Shown: positions 47,772-57,643 of the stretch, piece by piece
Layout: every line of letters begins with the position of its first letter
Numbering within the stretch: position 1 is the first letter of the stretch
From: Megamerina dolium
Taxonomy: Eukaryota; Arthropoda; Insecta; Diptera; Megamerinidae
NCBI GenBank assembly: GCA_963854835.1
Contig: OY978527.1
Location: forward strand, 40,188,040 to 40,252,039
Length of the DNA: 64,000 bases
Direction: 5' to 3'
Translations under genes and position numbers: made by a program
Notes under the pieces: model-generated
What the model saw: the letters and a program-made list of their open reading frames with translations, nothing else
The model's database searches: none
What the model was told of the DNA's origin: nothing

Positions 47772-48967
47772 TAAGGTCTAGTAAAAAGAAATCCATTATT
47801 TTTGCATTAAATTGCATATTTAGCATAGTTATAATGATCCGATTTAGTTCAAATATGCATCGTTTTGTTCGATAACTTGTTCCCATTTTGAAGGTAATTT
47901 CATAATGCCACTCTCATAAAAAACCCTCATCCCTATTGGCAAAAAACTGGTACAGTCGATTTTCACAAGTTTCTCTTGAGGCGAATTTTTCACCAGCAAA
48001 ATCATTCGCCATAGACAGGAACAGGCGGTAATCACTTGGTGCCAGGTCCGGAGTATAAGGTGGATGTATAAGAGCCTTCCAACCAAGCTCCCAGTGCTTC
48101 TGGGGAGTGACTATCGATGTGTGTGGTCTGGCGTTGTCCTGAAGGAACACAATTCCTCTCTTATTGGCCAAAGCTGGCGATTGCTTCCTTCAGACGGTCC
48201 AATTGTTGACAGTACAGGTCCGAATTCAGAGTTTGGCCGTAGGGGTGCAGCTCATAGTAGATGATTCTCTGCCAATTCCACCAAACACATAGCAAAACCG
48301 TTTTCGCTTGACGTTGTCGTAAGTGACTCACTTTTCATCACCAGTAACCATCCGCTTCAGAAATGGATCGATTTTGTTGCGATTCAGTGGCGATTCGCAG
48401 ATGAAAATTCGGTCCCTGAGGTTTTTTTGCGTTTACTCGTTTGGCACCCATACATCGAGCTTCTTTTTGTATCCAGCCTTGTTGAAGTGGTTCCAAACGG
48501 TTTTTAGTGCAATGTTTAGCTCTTGGGCAATAGAAACAGTGCTTACATGATGGTCAGACTCGACGATTTCTATTATTTTATCGATATTTTCGACAATTGG
48601 CCTTACATCTTTGACATCAAAATTACCGAAACGGATTCGACGAAACCAAAATTGCACGTGATTACCTGCAAGAGTATCAGGACCATAAACACTATTCACA
48701 TTTTCAGCCGTCTGGTTTGCATTTTCTCCTTTATCGAAGAAAAACTGTAAAATATGGTATATTTTCTCTTTACTGGTGTCCACTTTTGACGCGTGCTCTA
48801 ACAATGCTGAGTCAAGCAATCACAAAACTGCCTGAAAAGTTTATTTAGTACAAAATTCTATCTTTCTAACGCCATCTAGCGTAACCCGATCGCAGTTATA
48901 CAACGCGAGATACACATTACTAAAGCCATCTATTGGAAAATAATGGATTACTTTTTACTACACCTGA
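47772..48967 (-). mobile_element. DD34D mariner (mellifera-like) with both TIRs
   Basis: 31-bp inverted repeats, 47,772-47,802 and 48,937-48,967, differ at three positions (shared core AGTAAAAAG and ATCCATTATTTT) and are flanked by TA on both sides. At 1,196 bp it is somewhat short for a mariner because a segment after TYDNVKRKR is deleted. It is the best reference in this window for the related copy at 28.1 kb. Confidence 0.9.
47844..48819 (-). pseudogene. Mariner transposase (DD34D), broken
   Basis: N-terminal frame (48,433-48,819): FFFDKGENANQTAENVNSV and HVQFWFRRIRFGNFDV form the first HTH region; STVSIAQELNIALKTVWNHF is the second. The first catalytic Asp is in VTGDEK near 48,340. The frame 47,914-48,171 carries LQDNARPHTS and TPDLAPSDYRLF with 34 residues between the two Asp, so DD34D. 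Deletion and frameshifts between the two halves prevent function. Confidence 0.85.
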
Positions 48968-49420
48968 TATGAATGCAAAGCACATATGAAAAACTATAAT
49001 AATAGGCCATTCAAAAAAGAAATATTTTAGGCCTTAATGGCTTACAGCGAAAACGAAAAGAAAAGAAAAAAAAAATATTGAAACCGTTAATAATATGATA
49101 CTAATAATTAAAACGCCTTCATACTAGGTAGAGCGATGAGTTATTTAAAGAAATATTGTAATAACTTTAATTTTTTCGCTTTTCGTTTCGATGACAAATG
49201 ACTTTAGTCTTTTTCTTTTGCCTATAATTTAGATTAGTGGAAAAATCAATTCGATCATGACAGATGAATAGAAAAATGGTTAATAAGAAAATGTAAACAT
49301 GTGTAAATAAAAATATGAAATTACATAAATAGAAGCAAATATGGACCATAGAAAGTAGTCGAACTTTTGATTTCATCAATAATAGAACGTACTTGTATAT
49401 GCAAGAGTTGAACAGTTGAA
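48968..49420. other. Upstream region of the first YLPP gene
   Basis: AT-rich. A TATAT at 49,396-49,400 is only 25 nt from the ATG and is too close to be a convincing TATA box. No clear promoter seen. Confidence 0.4.
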
Positions 49421-50153
49421 ATGGTGCGTAAGATAAACATTGTTCATGAAAGGATTTATCGGACACAAAGAAATATATATACATTTTTTGTTTTATTTCC
49501 AGAAATCATTTCTAATACTTGGTTGCATGGCATTTATGGCTGTTGCCGCTGATGTTTCACATTTATCGGGTAATTATTTGCCACCCGATCAACCATTAAC
49601 ACAATATTCAACATCACAGAATCAATATTTGCCACCAGTAACGCCACCAACACCAAAACAATATCTCCCACCATATCCGCCAACGACACAAAAATATTTG
49701 CCTCCTCCACCATCTTCGGCATCTCCGAAGCACACCTATTTGCCGCCATCAATTGTACCGCATAGTTCATATATTACACCAGCAAGGCCCATACAAAATA
49801 CATACTTATCTAATCCATCTCCATCATCTACATTACCGAAACAATATCTATCAGCGAAAAGAGGCTATCGTCTACCACAACAATCATCGTCTGCTTCTTT
49901 GCAATCGTCACAAACGCAATCGACCAAAAAATATCTATCATCACAGTCAAGCCAAAAGGGCTATGCACCACAATCGGCGGGCTATTCATCACAATCGGCA
50001 GGCTATTCACCATCATTACAAACATCACAACAAATGTATATGCCTTCTATATCGTCAGCACAAGTACCAATGCTTTCGTATGCGCCACCAAAATCGGTCT
50101 TAAAATATTTACCAACTCATTATAAAATTATTAGAACACGTTATCGTGACTAA
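49421..50153 (+). CDS. Secreted YLPP-repeat structural protein
   Basis: Two exons. The first coding exon is just ATG (49,421-49,423), followed by GTGCGTAAG donor; the intron (49,424-49,502, 79 bp) ends TTTATTTCCAG. Exon 2 (49,503-50,153) begins KSFLILGCMAFMAVAA, a typical signal peptide when joined to the Met, then DVSHLSGNYLPPDQ. About 217 residues. The mature part is Pro/Ser/Gln/Tyr-rich with six YLPP motifs in the first third, then YLS and SQ-rich repeats (SAGYSSQSAGYS). The C-terminus is basic and aromatic (HYKIIRTRYRD). YLPP-type low-complexity proteins in flies are thought to belong to cuticle or similar extracellular matrices; function here is inference. An ATG inside the intron in frame would drop the signal peptide, so the spliced start is preferred. 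Confidence 0.85.
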
Positions 50154-50224
50154 ATAATCTCAAGTATGTAATTTTGAAGTGTTTGCGCTAAAGCTTATAT
50201 GTACAATAGTAAAAAAAAAATTAT

Positions 50225-50230
50225 AATAAA
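50225..50230 (+). terminator. Polyadenylation signal of the first YLPP gene
   Basis: AATAAA, 71 bp after the stop codon. Confidence 0.75.
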
Positions 50231-50549
50231 ATTTGATACATTTTCTGTGAACAATAATGTGCTACACGTCATTCATTTTTTAACGACTTCACATAATCAA
50301 TAGAGATATATACATGAATGCTGAGTCATATGAGAATTACAGTGAAATCATGAAATTGGGAGAATTCAGTCAAAATATTGAATGTGCTAATATACGTTGC
50401 ATTACCACACCAGATTGAATCCCCAAAGAAATTGACAAATTGAGCTTCTTATTTGAAAATTTACTTTGAGAATCCTTCAGATTTCAAAATAGTACTAGAT
50501 CTTAGGAAGTACCAAATCTATCAACATAGTTTTGAATATCTTCGCTTGC

Positions 50550-50815
50550 TATTGTGCGAGAAAAATGGGTGTGGTAAACAACGATCTCTGTCGACTCTGT
50601 CTTCAAGAGCAGGAAACAGCAGAACATGTTCTTTGCAATTGCCCAGCTGTGGCTAGAGACTAACGCAGACGCAGACTAACTACCTAGGCAACGGATTCAT
50701 AGTCCCCAGGGACCTAGTTAAAAGCAATCCCACAGCAGTGACAAGATTTATAAATAGTCAAAAATGAGCAGATCGGCGGAATTTAATAGATAACTCAAAC
50801 GCCCTTGAGTTGACT
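50550..50815 (+). mobile_element. LINE C-terminal fragment (Cys/His tail)
   Basis: Plus-strand frame: NDLCRLCLQEQETAEHVLCN then CPAVARD, after a stop/shift GNGFIVPRDLVKSNPTAV and TRFINSQK. The C-x2-C-x8-H-x4-C pattern is the usual tail of Jockey/I/LOA-type LINE ORF2 proteins. Isolated fragment. Confidence 0.6.
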
Positions 50816-50829
50816 TAAGCATGCTATTT

Positions 50830-51255
50830 AGATGTTATTTTCAGATTTCAACAATATTACAGTCTTAATGAATCGACTTTGAAAAAGTTGCTGGGCATTC
50901 TCACCTTTTCTTTGCCATATGCCAGACAAAGATTTGCAATTCCACCAATTATTAAATTAAGTGCATGTTCGCATTTTCTGCGTGAGGCGTGTATCAAATG
51001 TGAGTTGGTAAAGTCCATGAAGTTGATTTAGCGCAATTCTCATTCAGTCAAATGTTTTCTGAAGTTCTGGTCATTATTGAGGTGACACCATGTACGCAAT
51101 GGGTAGTTTGCCCTGAAGTGGCAAAGGATGATATTGGATGCCAGGTGTTGTGGAATTTATTGATGATTCCCTCGACTGCCATCTTCATTCCAGACACTTC
51201 GAAAATAGTATTTTCAGCAAGGCCGACTTTTTGGATTCTAGTCTAAATCTAATTA
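50830..51255 (+). pseudogene. PIF/Harbinger transposase relic
   Basis: Pieces in two frames: FQQYYSLNESTLKKLLGIL, LPYARQRFAIPPIIKLSACS, HFLREACIK, then SQMFSEVLVIIEVTP and TQWVVCPE. The Y.L...T...LL / AIPP..KL..CL.FL / S....V..VI order matches the N-terminal part of Harbinger DDE transposases (family knowledge). The catalytic domain is absent: a mariner begins at 51,258, right after this piece. Confidence 0.6.
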
Positions 51256-51257
51256 TA

Positions 51258-52563
51258 AAGGGTTATCCATTTTGCGGTTTCAAAAGTAAATGTAAATAAA
51301 ACACATATAAAATATTTTTTATCATGATATTTCTTTTTTATTATAAAGTTTGAACGTTGACATTATGTGTGAAATACTACATCATTTAAATGACCACCAC
51401 GCGAATTGTTGCAAGCATCGATTCTTTTGAGGTAATTTTCGACCACTTTTTGACACATATTGGGCGGTATCTCAGCCATAACGTGACGAATGTTGGTTTT
51501 TAGGTGCTCAAGAGTTAAAGGTTTATCTGCATAAACACGGCCTTTCGCCTAGCCCCACAAAAAAAAGTCAAACGGTGTCAAATCTCATGATCTTGGTGGC
51601 CACTTGATATCGCCACGACGAGAAAATACGCGGCCAGAAAATTTCTCTTGCAATAAAGCCATATTCGCTCGAGTTGTGTGGCATGTGGCACCGTCTTGTT
51701 GAAACCACATATTCTCTAAGTCGTATTCTTCAATAGCAGGCAAAAAAAAAGTCGGTTATCATATGACCATAACGCTCCGAATTGACGGTGACAGTCGTTC
51801 CATCGTCGTTTTCGAAGAAGTAAGGTCCAATCACACCTCCGGACCAAAGAGCGCACCAAGCAGTGACTTTTTGTGGATGTGGTGGCCTCTCTTCAATTAC
51901 TTGAGGATTCTCAGAACCCCAAATACGACAATTTTGTTTGTTAACATACCCACCGAGTGAGAAATGTGCTTCGTCGCTGAAGAAAATTTTGTTTGAAAAA
52001 TCGCCGTTCACCGCCTGTTGTTCAAGCACCCATTCGACGTACCTACGACGTTGTGAATGGTCAGCTGGCTTCAGTTGTTGTGTGAGCTGGATTTTATATG
52101 AATGTAGGTGTAGATCCAAATGCAAAATACGCCATAATGTGCCGTAAGACAGTCCTAATTCCTGAGAACGACGAGGAATCGACACATTCGGGTCTTCGGC
52201 AACACTTTCACTTACAGCAGCGATATTTTCGGTGGTACGAGCGAAACGATGATGCACAGGCCTTACAATATCTGTAACCGATCCAGTCTCTTCATATTTC
52301 TTCACAATTTTGCCAATTGCTTGCGTAGTTGGACGATTATGTAAACCATAATCTCCTCGTAAAGCACGATATGTGGCTGTGGCAGAATCACCATTTTTGT
52401 AGTAGGTTTTTACAATTTTAATCCATTGTGCGATAGTTAAGCGATCCATTTTCGCAAATGTCAGACTTTGAACTGAAAAAGAAAGAAATTGTTTTAACAA
52501 CTCAGTTTGACAGATGTCGAATTCTAGCCCTATATTTTTGAAACCGCGAAATGGATAACCCTT
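51258..52563 (-). mobile_element. DD41D (rosa-like) mariner with both TIRs
   Basis: 28-bp inverted repeats at 51,258-51,285 and 52,536-52,563 differ at one position (core GGGTTATCCATTT and GCGGTTTCAAAA) and are flanked by TA at 51,256-51,257 and 52,564-52,565. At 1,306 bp it is full length and is the best-preserved DD41D copy here. Confidence 0.92.
51363..52449 (-). pseudogene. DD41D mariner transposase, near-complete
   Basis: Start chosen at MDRLTIAQWIKIVKTYY (52,449), which opens the HTH; an upstream in-frame ATG adds 17 atypical residues. Then RALRGDYGLHNRPTTQAIGK, the second HTH (DPNVSIPRRSQELGLSYGTL), FFSDEAHFSLGGYVNKQNC with the first Asp region, and VTAWCALWSGGVIGPYFFEN. An A-run near 51,740 shifts the frame. 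After it come WFQQDGATCHTT and RS-stop-DLTPFDFF; exactly 41 residues separate the two Asp. Stops: TGA in place of Cys before DLTP, and one after FFLWG. Dead, but only a handful of lesions. Confidence 0.88.
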
Positions 52564-53024
52564 TATTTCGATTTTTTTGGAAAGTTATCTCTTGGTGGCA
52601 ACATTAGTGGTCATGTTGTACAACATCATTCTATTTTGTGCTTATGATTATAGAAAGCGCAATAACATTCGATGCCATCTTTATTCAAAATGACTGTTAA
52701 TAAATGGGATTGTACAGTGAGATTGCACGCGAAATTGTAACATTTGTGGACAAATCGTTTAACTTCCAACGTCCAACTCACAATAGGGCTGAATATCTCA
52801 TTACAAAGGAACTGCTTCCTACAAGTAATAACGTAGTGGGATATGTTATACCAGTAAACATATGATACTTTATATTTTCGAAAATAATATCAACATGGAC
52901 ACGATCGGGTTGTCATAGATTTTTGTTTTGAATTAAATCGAAATCTATATTTTCTCCATTCTTCCAAACATTTTTTGACAATAATTCATTCGACTTTAAT
53001 ACATATTCATATTATTGCTAATAT

Positions 53025-53050
53025 GTTGCAATACAATATTGTATTGCAAC
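53025..53050. repeat. Perfect 26-bp palindrome
   Basis: GTTGCAATACAAT joined without spacer to ATTGTATTGCAAC. Confidence 0.95.
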
Positions 53051-53868
53051 GATCATTAATTATGACAACTTAGCATTCACACTATGCCATACGATTATTT
53101 CTTTAAATAGCCACTAAAAAATGTATGCCACTCTACAAGACGCCACTCAACTTTTACCAGTTTTCCTTGTTCTTTTTTTTGTCTATTTACTATTTTCTAT
53201 TTGTTTTTTTGTTTTTTTTTTTTTTTTCTTCAAGTCATCATATCACATCCAAAGGTATTCATACATTTTTAATGCATTTCCATCAGCATGAAATGTAATG
53301 TGCATACTTACACTTACGCATTACTCCAAATGCAGGTAGGTACTAGTCAGATGGAGTGTCATAATGGTGAAAATGGTGGTGGTGGTGATGGCGGTTAAAC
53401 TTTGAAAAGTATGTACATATGTTAAAGAAAATATGAAGCAATTGGTGGATATAAAGACACACAAAAAAAAAAAACCAAAAAAAAAAACCAAGTTGCAATA
53501 TAAATAAGCTAACATCATGTCTAATGCATGAAATTCACATTTTTATTGTCATTTCTGCAGGCAAAAACCAGCACGCACTCTAATTCAACAGACACACTGA
53601 CACATGTATGTAAAGTATTCGTGTGTAGCCAAAACCTTTTGTGTGTGTTCACAATGTGCAAATGACAATTTACACATTTGCAGTAGAAAAGTATGGAAGT
53701 GAAAGAAGACGTAGAAGAAAAAAATGTTTTTTTTTGAAGAATACGAAAAAAAAAAAAATGAAGAATCGCTTACTATTCTCTGGAGCTAAAGTTATTATTT
53801 ATAAGTATATGCATTCTATAGGTAAATACATGTATTCATGTCATTTTCTTCGCTTGTTTCTGTCTCTT

Positions 53869-53869
<1 letters not shown>

Positions 53870-53909
<40 letters not shown>
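53870..53909. repeat. (CT)n microsatellite
   Basis: Long CT run, the last 36 or so bases uninterrupted. Confidence 0.95.
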
Positions 53910-53911
<2 letters not shown>

Positions 53912-54707
53912 GTGCGTCTATCAAATCAAAACTGACAAAAGCATAAAATATTAGTCAGACATGCATGGTAACAATAGTAATGGTAGTATAGAGTACTATG
54001 CAGTAGTTCTGACATTAGTGTCGAGCTCAAAAAAGAAAGAGCTGAAAAAAAAACAAAAAATTGTAAATATACTTTTAACCGACTTTGAAAAAAGATGGAG
54101 TTACTTTCAGCTTAATCTCTTGATAATTTATCGGAATTCAATGATTACTTTTGATTTAGGATATACAATGGGAGTCACTAAAAACTCCAGGTGTGAATAT
54201 ATAGGAATTTTCTTTTTAAAGACGAATCAGTTTGATCATTTTTTGTTTAGTTGTAAAAAAAAATATATTTTTGGAGTTGCATTTTTAATCTTACATACAC
54301 GCATATTCTTCTTGCACCTATAACACGTTGGTGTAACTTTCGCAAAAAAAAAATGAATGGTGACATCAAACATTCAACATGAAATATGTAAATATGGGTA
54401 CCATACATACTCGTATATGAGCTCCTGAATAAAAGAGCCAGCGAAAAACCAAAAGGTATGCATACGACAACACATACGAGTAATCCTTTATGATTTTATG
54501 TGCTTTTCTTCTCATCATATTGTTATTGTTGGTGCTGCTATTGCTCTCGTTCTTCGTCTTCTTCTTTTTTTTTGATAGCATGACTTGACACAGGTTGACA
54601 AATGATTTTCGAAGACATTCAAATCATTCACACTATTATTCTTTATATTCTTCGTTTAATGAATATTCACAGAGATGTGTCTAGGTGTATGATTGGTGCC
54701 TTATATA

Positions 54708-55904
54708 GGGTGATTTTTGGTAACTTTTTTTTTTGCCAACACTGGTTTTGGTAGTTCCGCTGTTTTCGTGTAACATCTGAGTGTCAAACATGTTCAGTTT
54801 GGTCTATAATTCAACCATGATTCGACTTACAAACGAACAACGCTTGCACAAATTATTGAACTTTATTATCAAAATTCATGCTCGATTCATGGGCGACCTC
54901 CTGAGGCGGCTATTCAGAATCTTGTGACTAAATTTCGCACCAAATTTACATTATTAGACATTCAACCACCAACACGTATACGGACAGAGAAAACTATCTC
55001 AGCTGTATCGGCCAGTGTTGTTGATGACCGTGAATTATCGATTCGGTGCCGTTCGCAGCAATTGGGCTTCTGTTACTCCACTACGTGAAATTTTTGCGGA
55101 TGGATTTGGGTGTAAAACCTTTTAAAATATAGCTGGTGCAAGAATTGAAGCCACACGACCTATCACATCGACTAACTTTTGGTGAATGGGCGCTGGCAAA
55201 GGTGGATGAAGATCCACTTTTTCATCGGAAAATTGTGTTCAGCAACGAAGCTCATTTCTGGTTGAATGGATACGTGAACAATCAAAATTGCCGTATTTGG
55301 TGTGAAGGGCAGCCAGAAGCATTGCAAGAATTGCCAATGCACTGTTTGGTATGGATTATGGGCCGGTGGCATCATTGGACCGTACTTTTTCAAAGACGAC
55401 GAAGGCACGAACGTTACTGTGATGGGCGAGCGCTATCGTGAGATGATTACAAACTTTTTTTTTGCCGAAAATCGAAGAGCTGGACTTGGCTGACGTGTGG
55501 TTTCAACAAGACGGTGCCAAATGCCACACAACACGCGAAACAATGGCCCAATTGAGAGGCGATTTCGGTGCATAGTTTATTTCACGTTTGGGGGCGGTCA
55601 ATTGGGCACCTAGATCGTGCGATGTAACGTCTTTAGACTATTTTTTAGCGACAAGCCCGAAACGGTTGACGCACTGGAAGCCAATATTGAAGAATTTATT
55701 CGTAAGATAGCGGCCGATATGTTGGACCCAGTGTATGAACCATTTGAGGCGCAGGCACGGTCAAGATTTACATGAAATCACCTTTAAACATTGAATTTAT
55801 ATAGATCGTTCTATCGACTCAAATAAAGATTTCATACATTTCTCTAAATTTTATATGTTTTTTAATCAATGCGAGACAAATCCGAAGGCTCTTAAAAAAT
55901 CACC
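54708..55904 (+). mobile_element. DD41D (rosa-like) mariner, decayed
   Basis: Ends: GGGTGATTTTT at 54,708 and AAAAAATCACC ending at 55,904, imperfect inverted repeats. Transposase from ATG 54,817: frames give LTNEQRL, VTKFRTKFTLLDI, SIRCRSQQLGF, VQELKPHDLSHRLTFGEWAL, FSNEAHFWLNGYVNNQNCR, GGIIGPYFFKDDEGTNVTV and WFQQDGAKCHTTR, SCDVTSLDYFLA. 41 residues lie between the last two Asp. Multiple frameshifts and a stop between them. Related to, but clearly distinct from, the 51.3-kb copy. Confidence 0.82.
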
Positions 55905-56211
55905 AAGTAGTTACATTAGAATCGGTCAAATTGTTTATCGGTAAAGTGTTATTACCAAACACAATTTCAGGAATTTCATGCTGCAAATTCTGCCAAGAAA
56001 TGTGTGAACTTTCTTCATTCCAAACAATTTGAACCGGTCTGGTGTGCATAGATATGCATTGTGTAGGAGTATGTGACAAATTAAGCTATAGATTTCATAT
56101 GTATGATAATCATGTTTATAAAAATAACAGAGTACTCCTAATATAGATCCACAAGGAAATATTGGAGTAGAGCACAAAGTATATTTTAAATCAGTAGTTT
56201 CTTTTTTCAAA

Positions 56212-56439
56212 ATTTTGGATTGGCAACTAAGAAATTGCCCATGTTTTCATACACAAATTGACCCCAAACTACCATCTTCAAACAAATGCAATTATGCAAT
56301 TTGCTTCTAAATCAAGGGAAATGTGACATCTAACCAATGTCAAAGAGAAAAAATCATAACATTGACAAAATGTATCAAAAATATCTGTCAAAAACAACCG
56401 ATTGTGAAATTGGCACTTACTTAGTTGCCAACCCAAAAT
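56212..56439. mobile_element. Short mariner-type MITE
   Basis: About 30-bp inverted ends: 56,212-56,242 (core GGATTGGCAACTAAG) and 56,409-56,439 (core CTTAGTTGCCAACCC). The 228-bp element is non-coding. The TTGGCAACTAAGT-type terminus is like that of known insect mariners (recollection, not checked). Confidence 0.7.
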
Positions 56440-56849
56440 AAAGTTCAACGACATCGAGGAAGGTTAGGTAATTGTATTAGAAACCAATGTGGTGTGAATC
56501 GATATCCATCTCTTATTTTTTAAATCGGCGTAAATTCCGTGATCTGGACCATTCAAAATTGAGTTGACCAAATTTGGCTTTTGCAACTTTTTGATAAATG
56601 TGGCGTCAATTTTCTCTCAAGGTTTTCGATTTATCGACTATAAAATTGATTATGAAATTTCATTGTCCGACGTTTCCATGAATTCTTATTTTACCATAGA
56701 TTCATTGTATGAAATTTTTCTGATCTACATATTGTTAAAAATTAAAGTAAAAGAATAAATGCATTTTTAATTTCTTTGTAACTGATGATGAAATGTGATC
56801 TTTTAAGTACGATCCTCAAAATAGACCAAAAAATCTATTTAAGTCATTG

Positions 56850-57643
56850 ACCAAAGATGGATGGCGGTGTTGGTGCGGGGTTGGTACTCCAAAGATCTTG
56901 AAGCTAGTGTATTTCAGGCCGAAGCTCTCGGGATAAGAGAGGTTTGCAAAATACTAAACAATCAGATACATACATCATTGAAGGCATGTATTTTGTCAGA
57001 AGTGCCAAGCTGTATTTCTGGCATTGATATCACCGATAACGAACTCAGTAATCATAAGACAATGTAAGAAGAGCTAGCACGCAAAATGGACATCACTCTC
57101 GTGTGGGTACCTGGTCACAGGAACATAGAAGAAAATGACAGTGTGGACGAACTGGCAAGAAGGGGGTAACTAACAGAGAACCTTATTCGGTAACTGTTGG
57201 AAACCCCCTTAGTGCAATCAAAAGAGAGCTCTACCTACAATCTCGAAAGCAGGCAGAAACCAGGTGGTCAAGAACTGTCGCCTGTAAAATAGCAAAAGCA
57301 ACTTGGCCTAAATACGATAAGTCAAGAACCGACGAATTGGTAAGAAAGAAAAGATCAGATATCTTCAGAATCAGCTCCACTATTACCGGTCACTGGCCGA
57401 TAGGGGACCATGTAGAGAAAATAGGAAATAGAACTCTATGGAAATTCGTAATGGATAGCCTAAATGAAATTGCTGGAAACAAAATAGACGAAATTAGCAG
57501 GTCTATTTACGGATCAAGATGGTTCGTATAGGCCTCACTTCAGTGGTTCCAGGAGTGGTGTAGAAAAGTGGAGCTTTTCTATATGCTAATTGAGTCTCGG
57601 GTTTTGTTTACCGAGCAGCACCTAAACCAACCAACCAACCATT
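56850..57643 (+). mobile_element. LINE 3' relic: RNase H domain and (AACC)n tail
   Basis: Plus strand: YSKDLEASVFQAEALGIREV, then, past a TAA at 57,066, ELARKMDITLVWVPGHRNIE and SVDELARRG, an RNase H domain ending of LINE type. Later frames give RKKRSDIFRISSTITGHWP. The 3' untranslated end CACTTCAGTGGTTCCAGGAG runs to CACCTAAACCAACCAACCAACC. It is 5'-truncated and broken by stops. The closest clade is probably LOA/Jockey-like. Confidence 0.7.

Larger units (their letters stand above)
52566..54707. other. Intergenic DNA
   Basis: Perfect 26-bp palindrome at 53,025-53,050, a poly(T) near 53,212-53,227, and (CT)n at 53,870-53,909. No coding signal. Confidence 0.5.

Noticed and set aside
49534..50103. 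Frames at 49,534-49,770, 49,753-50,103 and 49,828-50,028
   Set aside because: Alternative-frame readings of the low-complexity YLPP exon.
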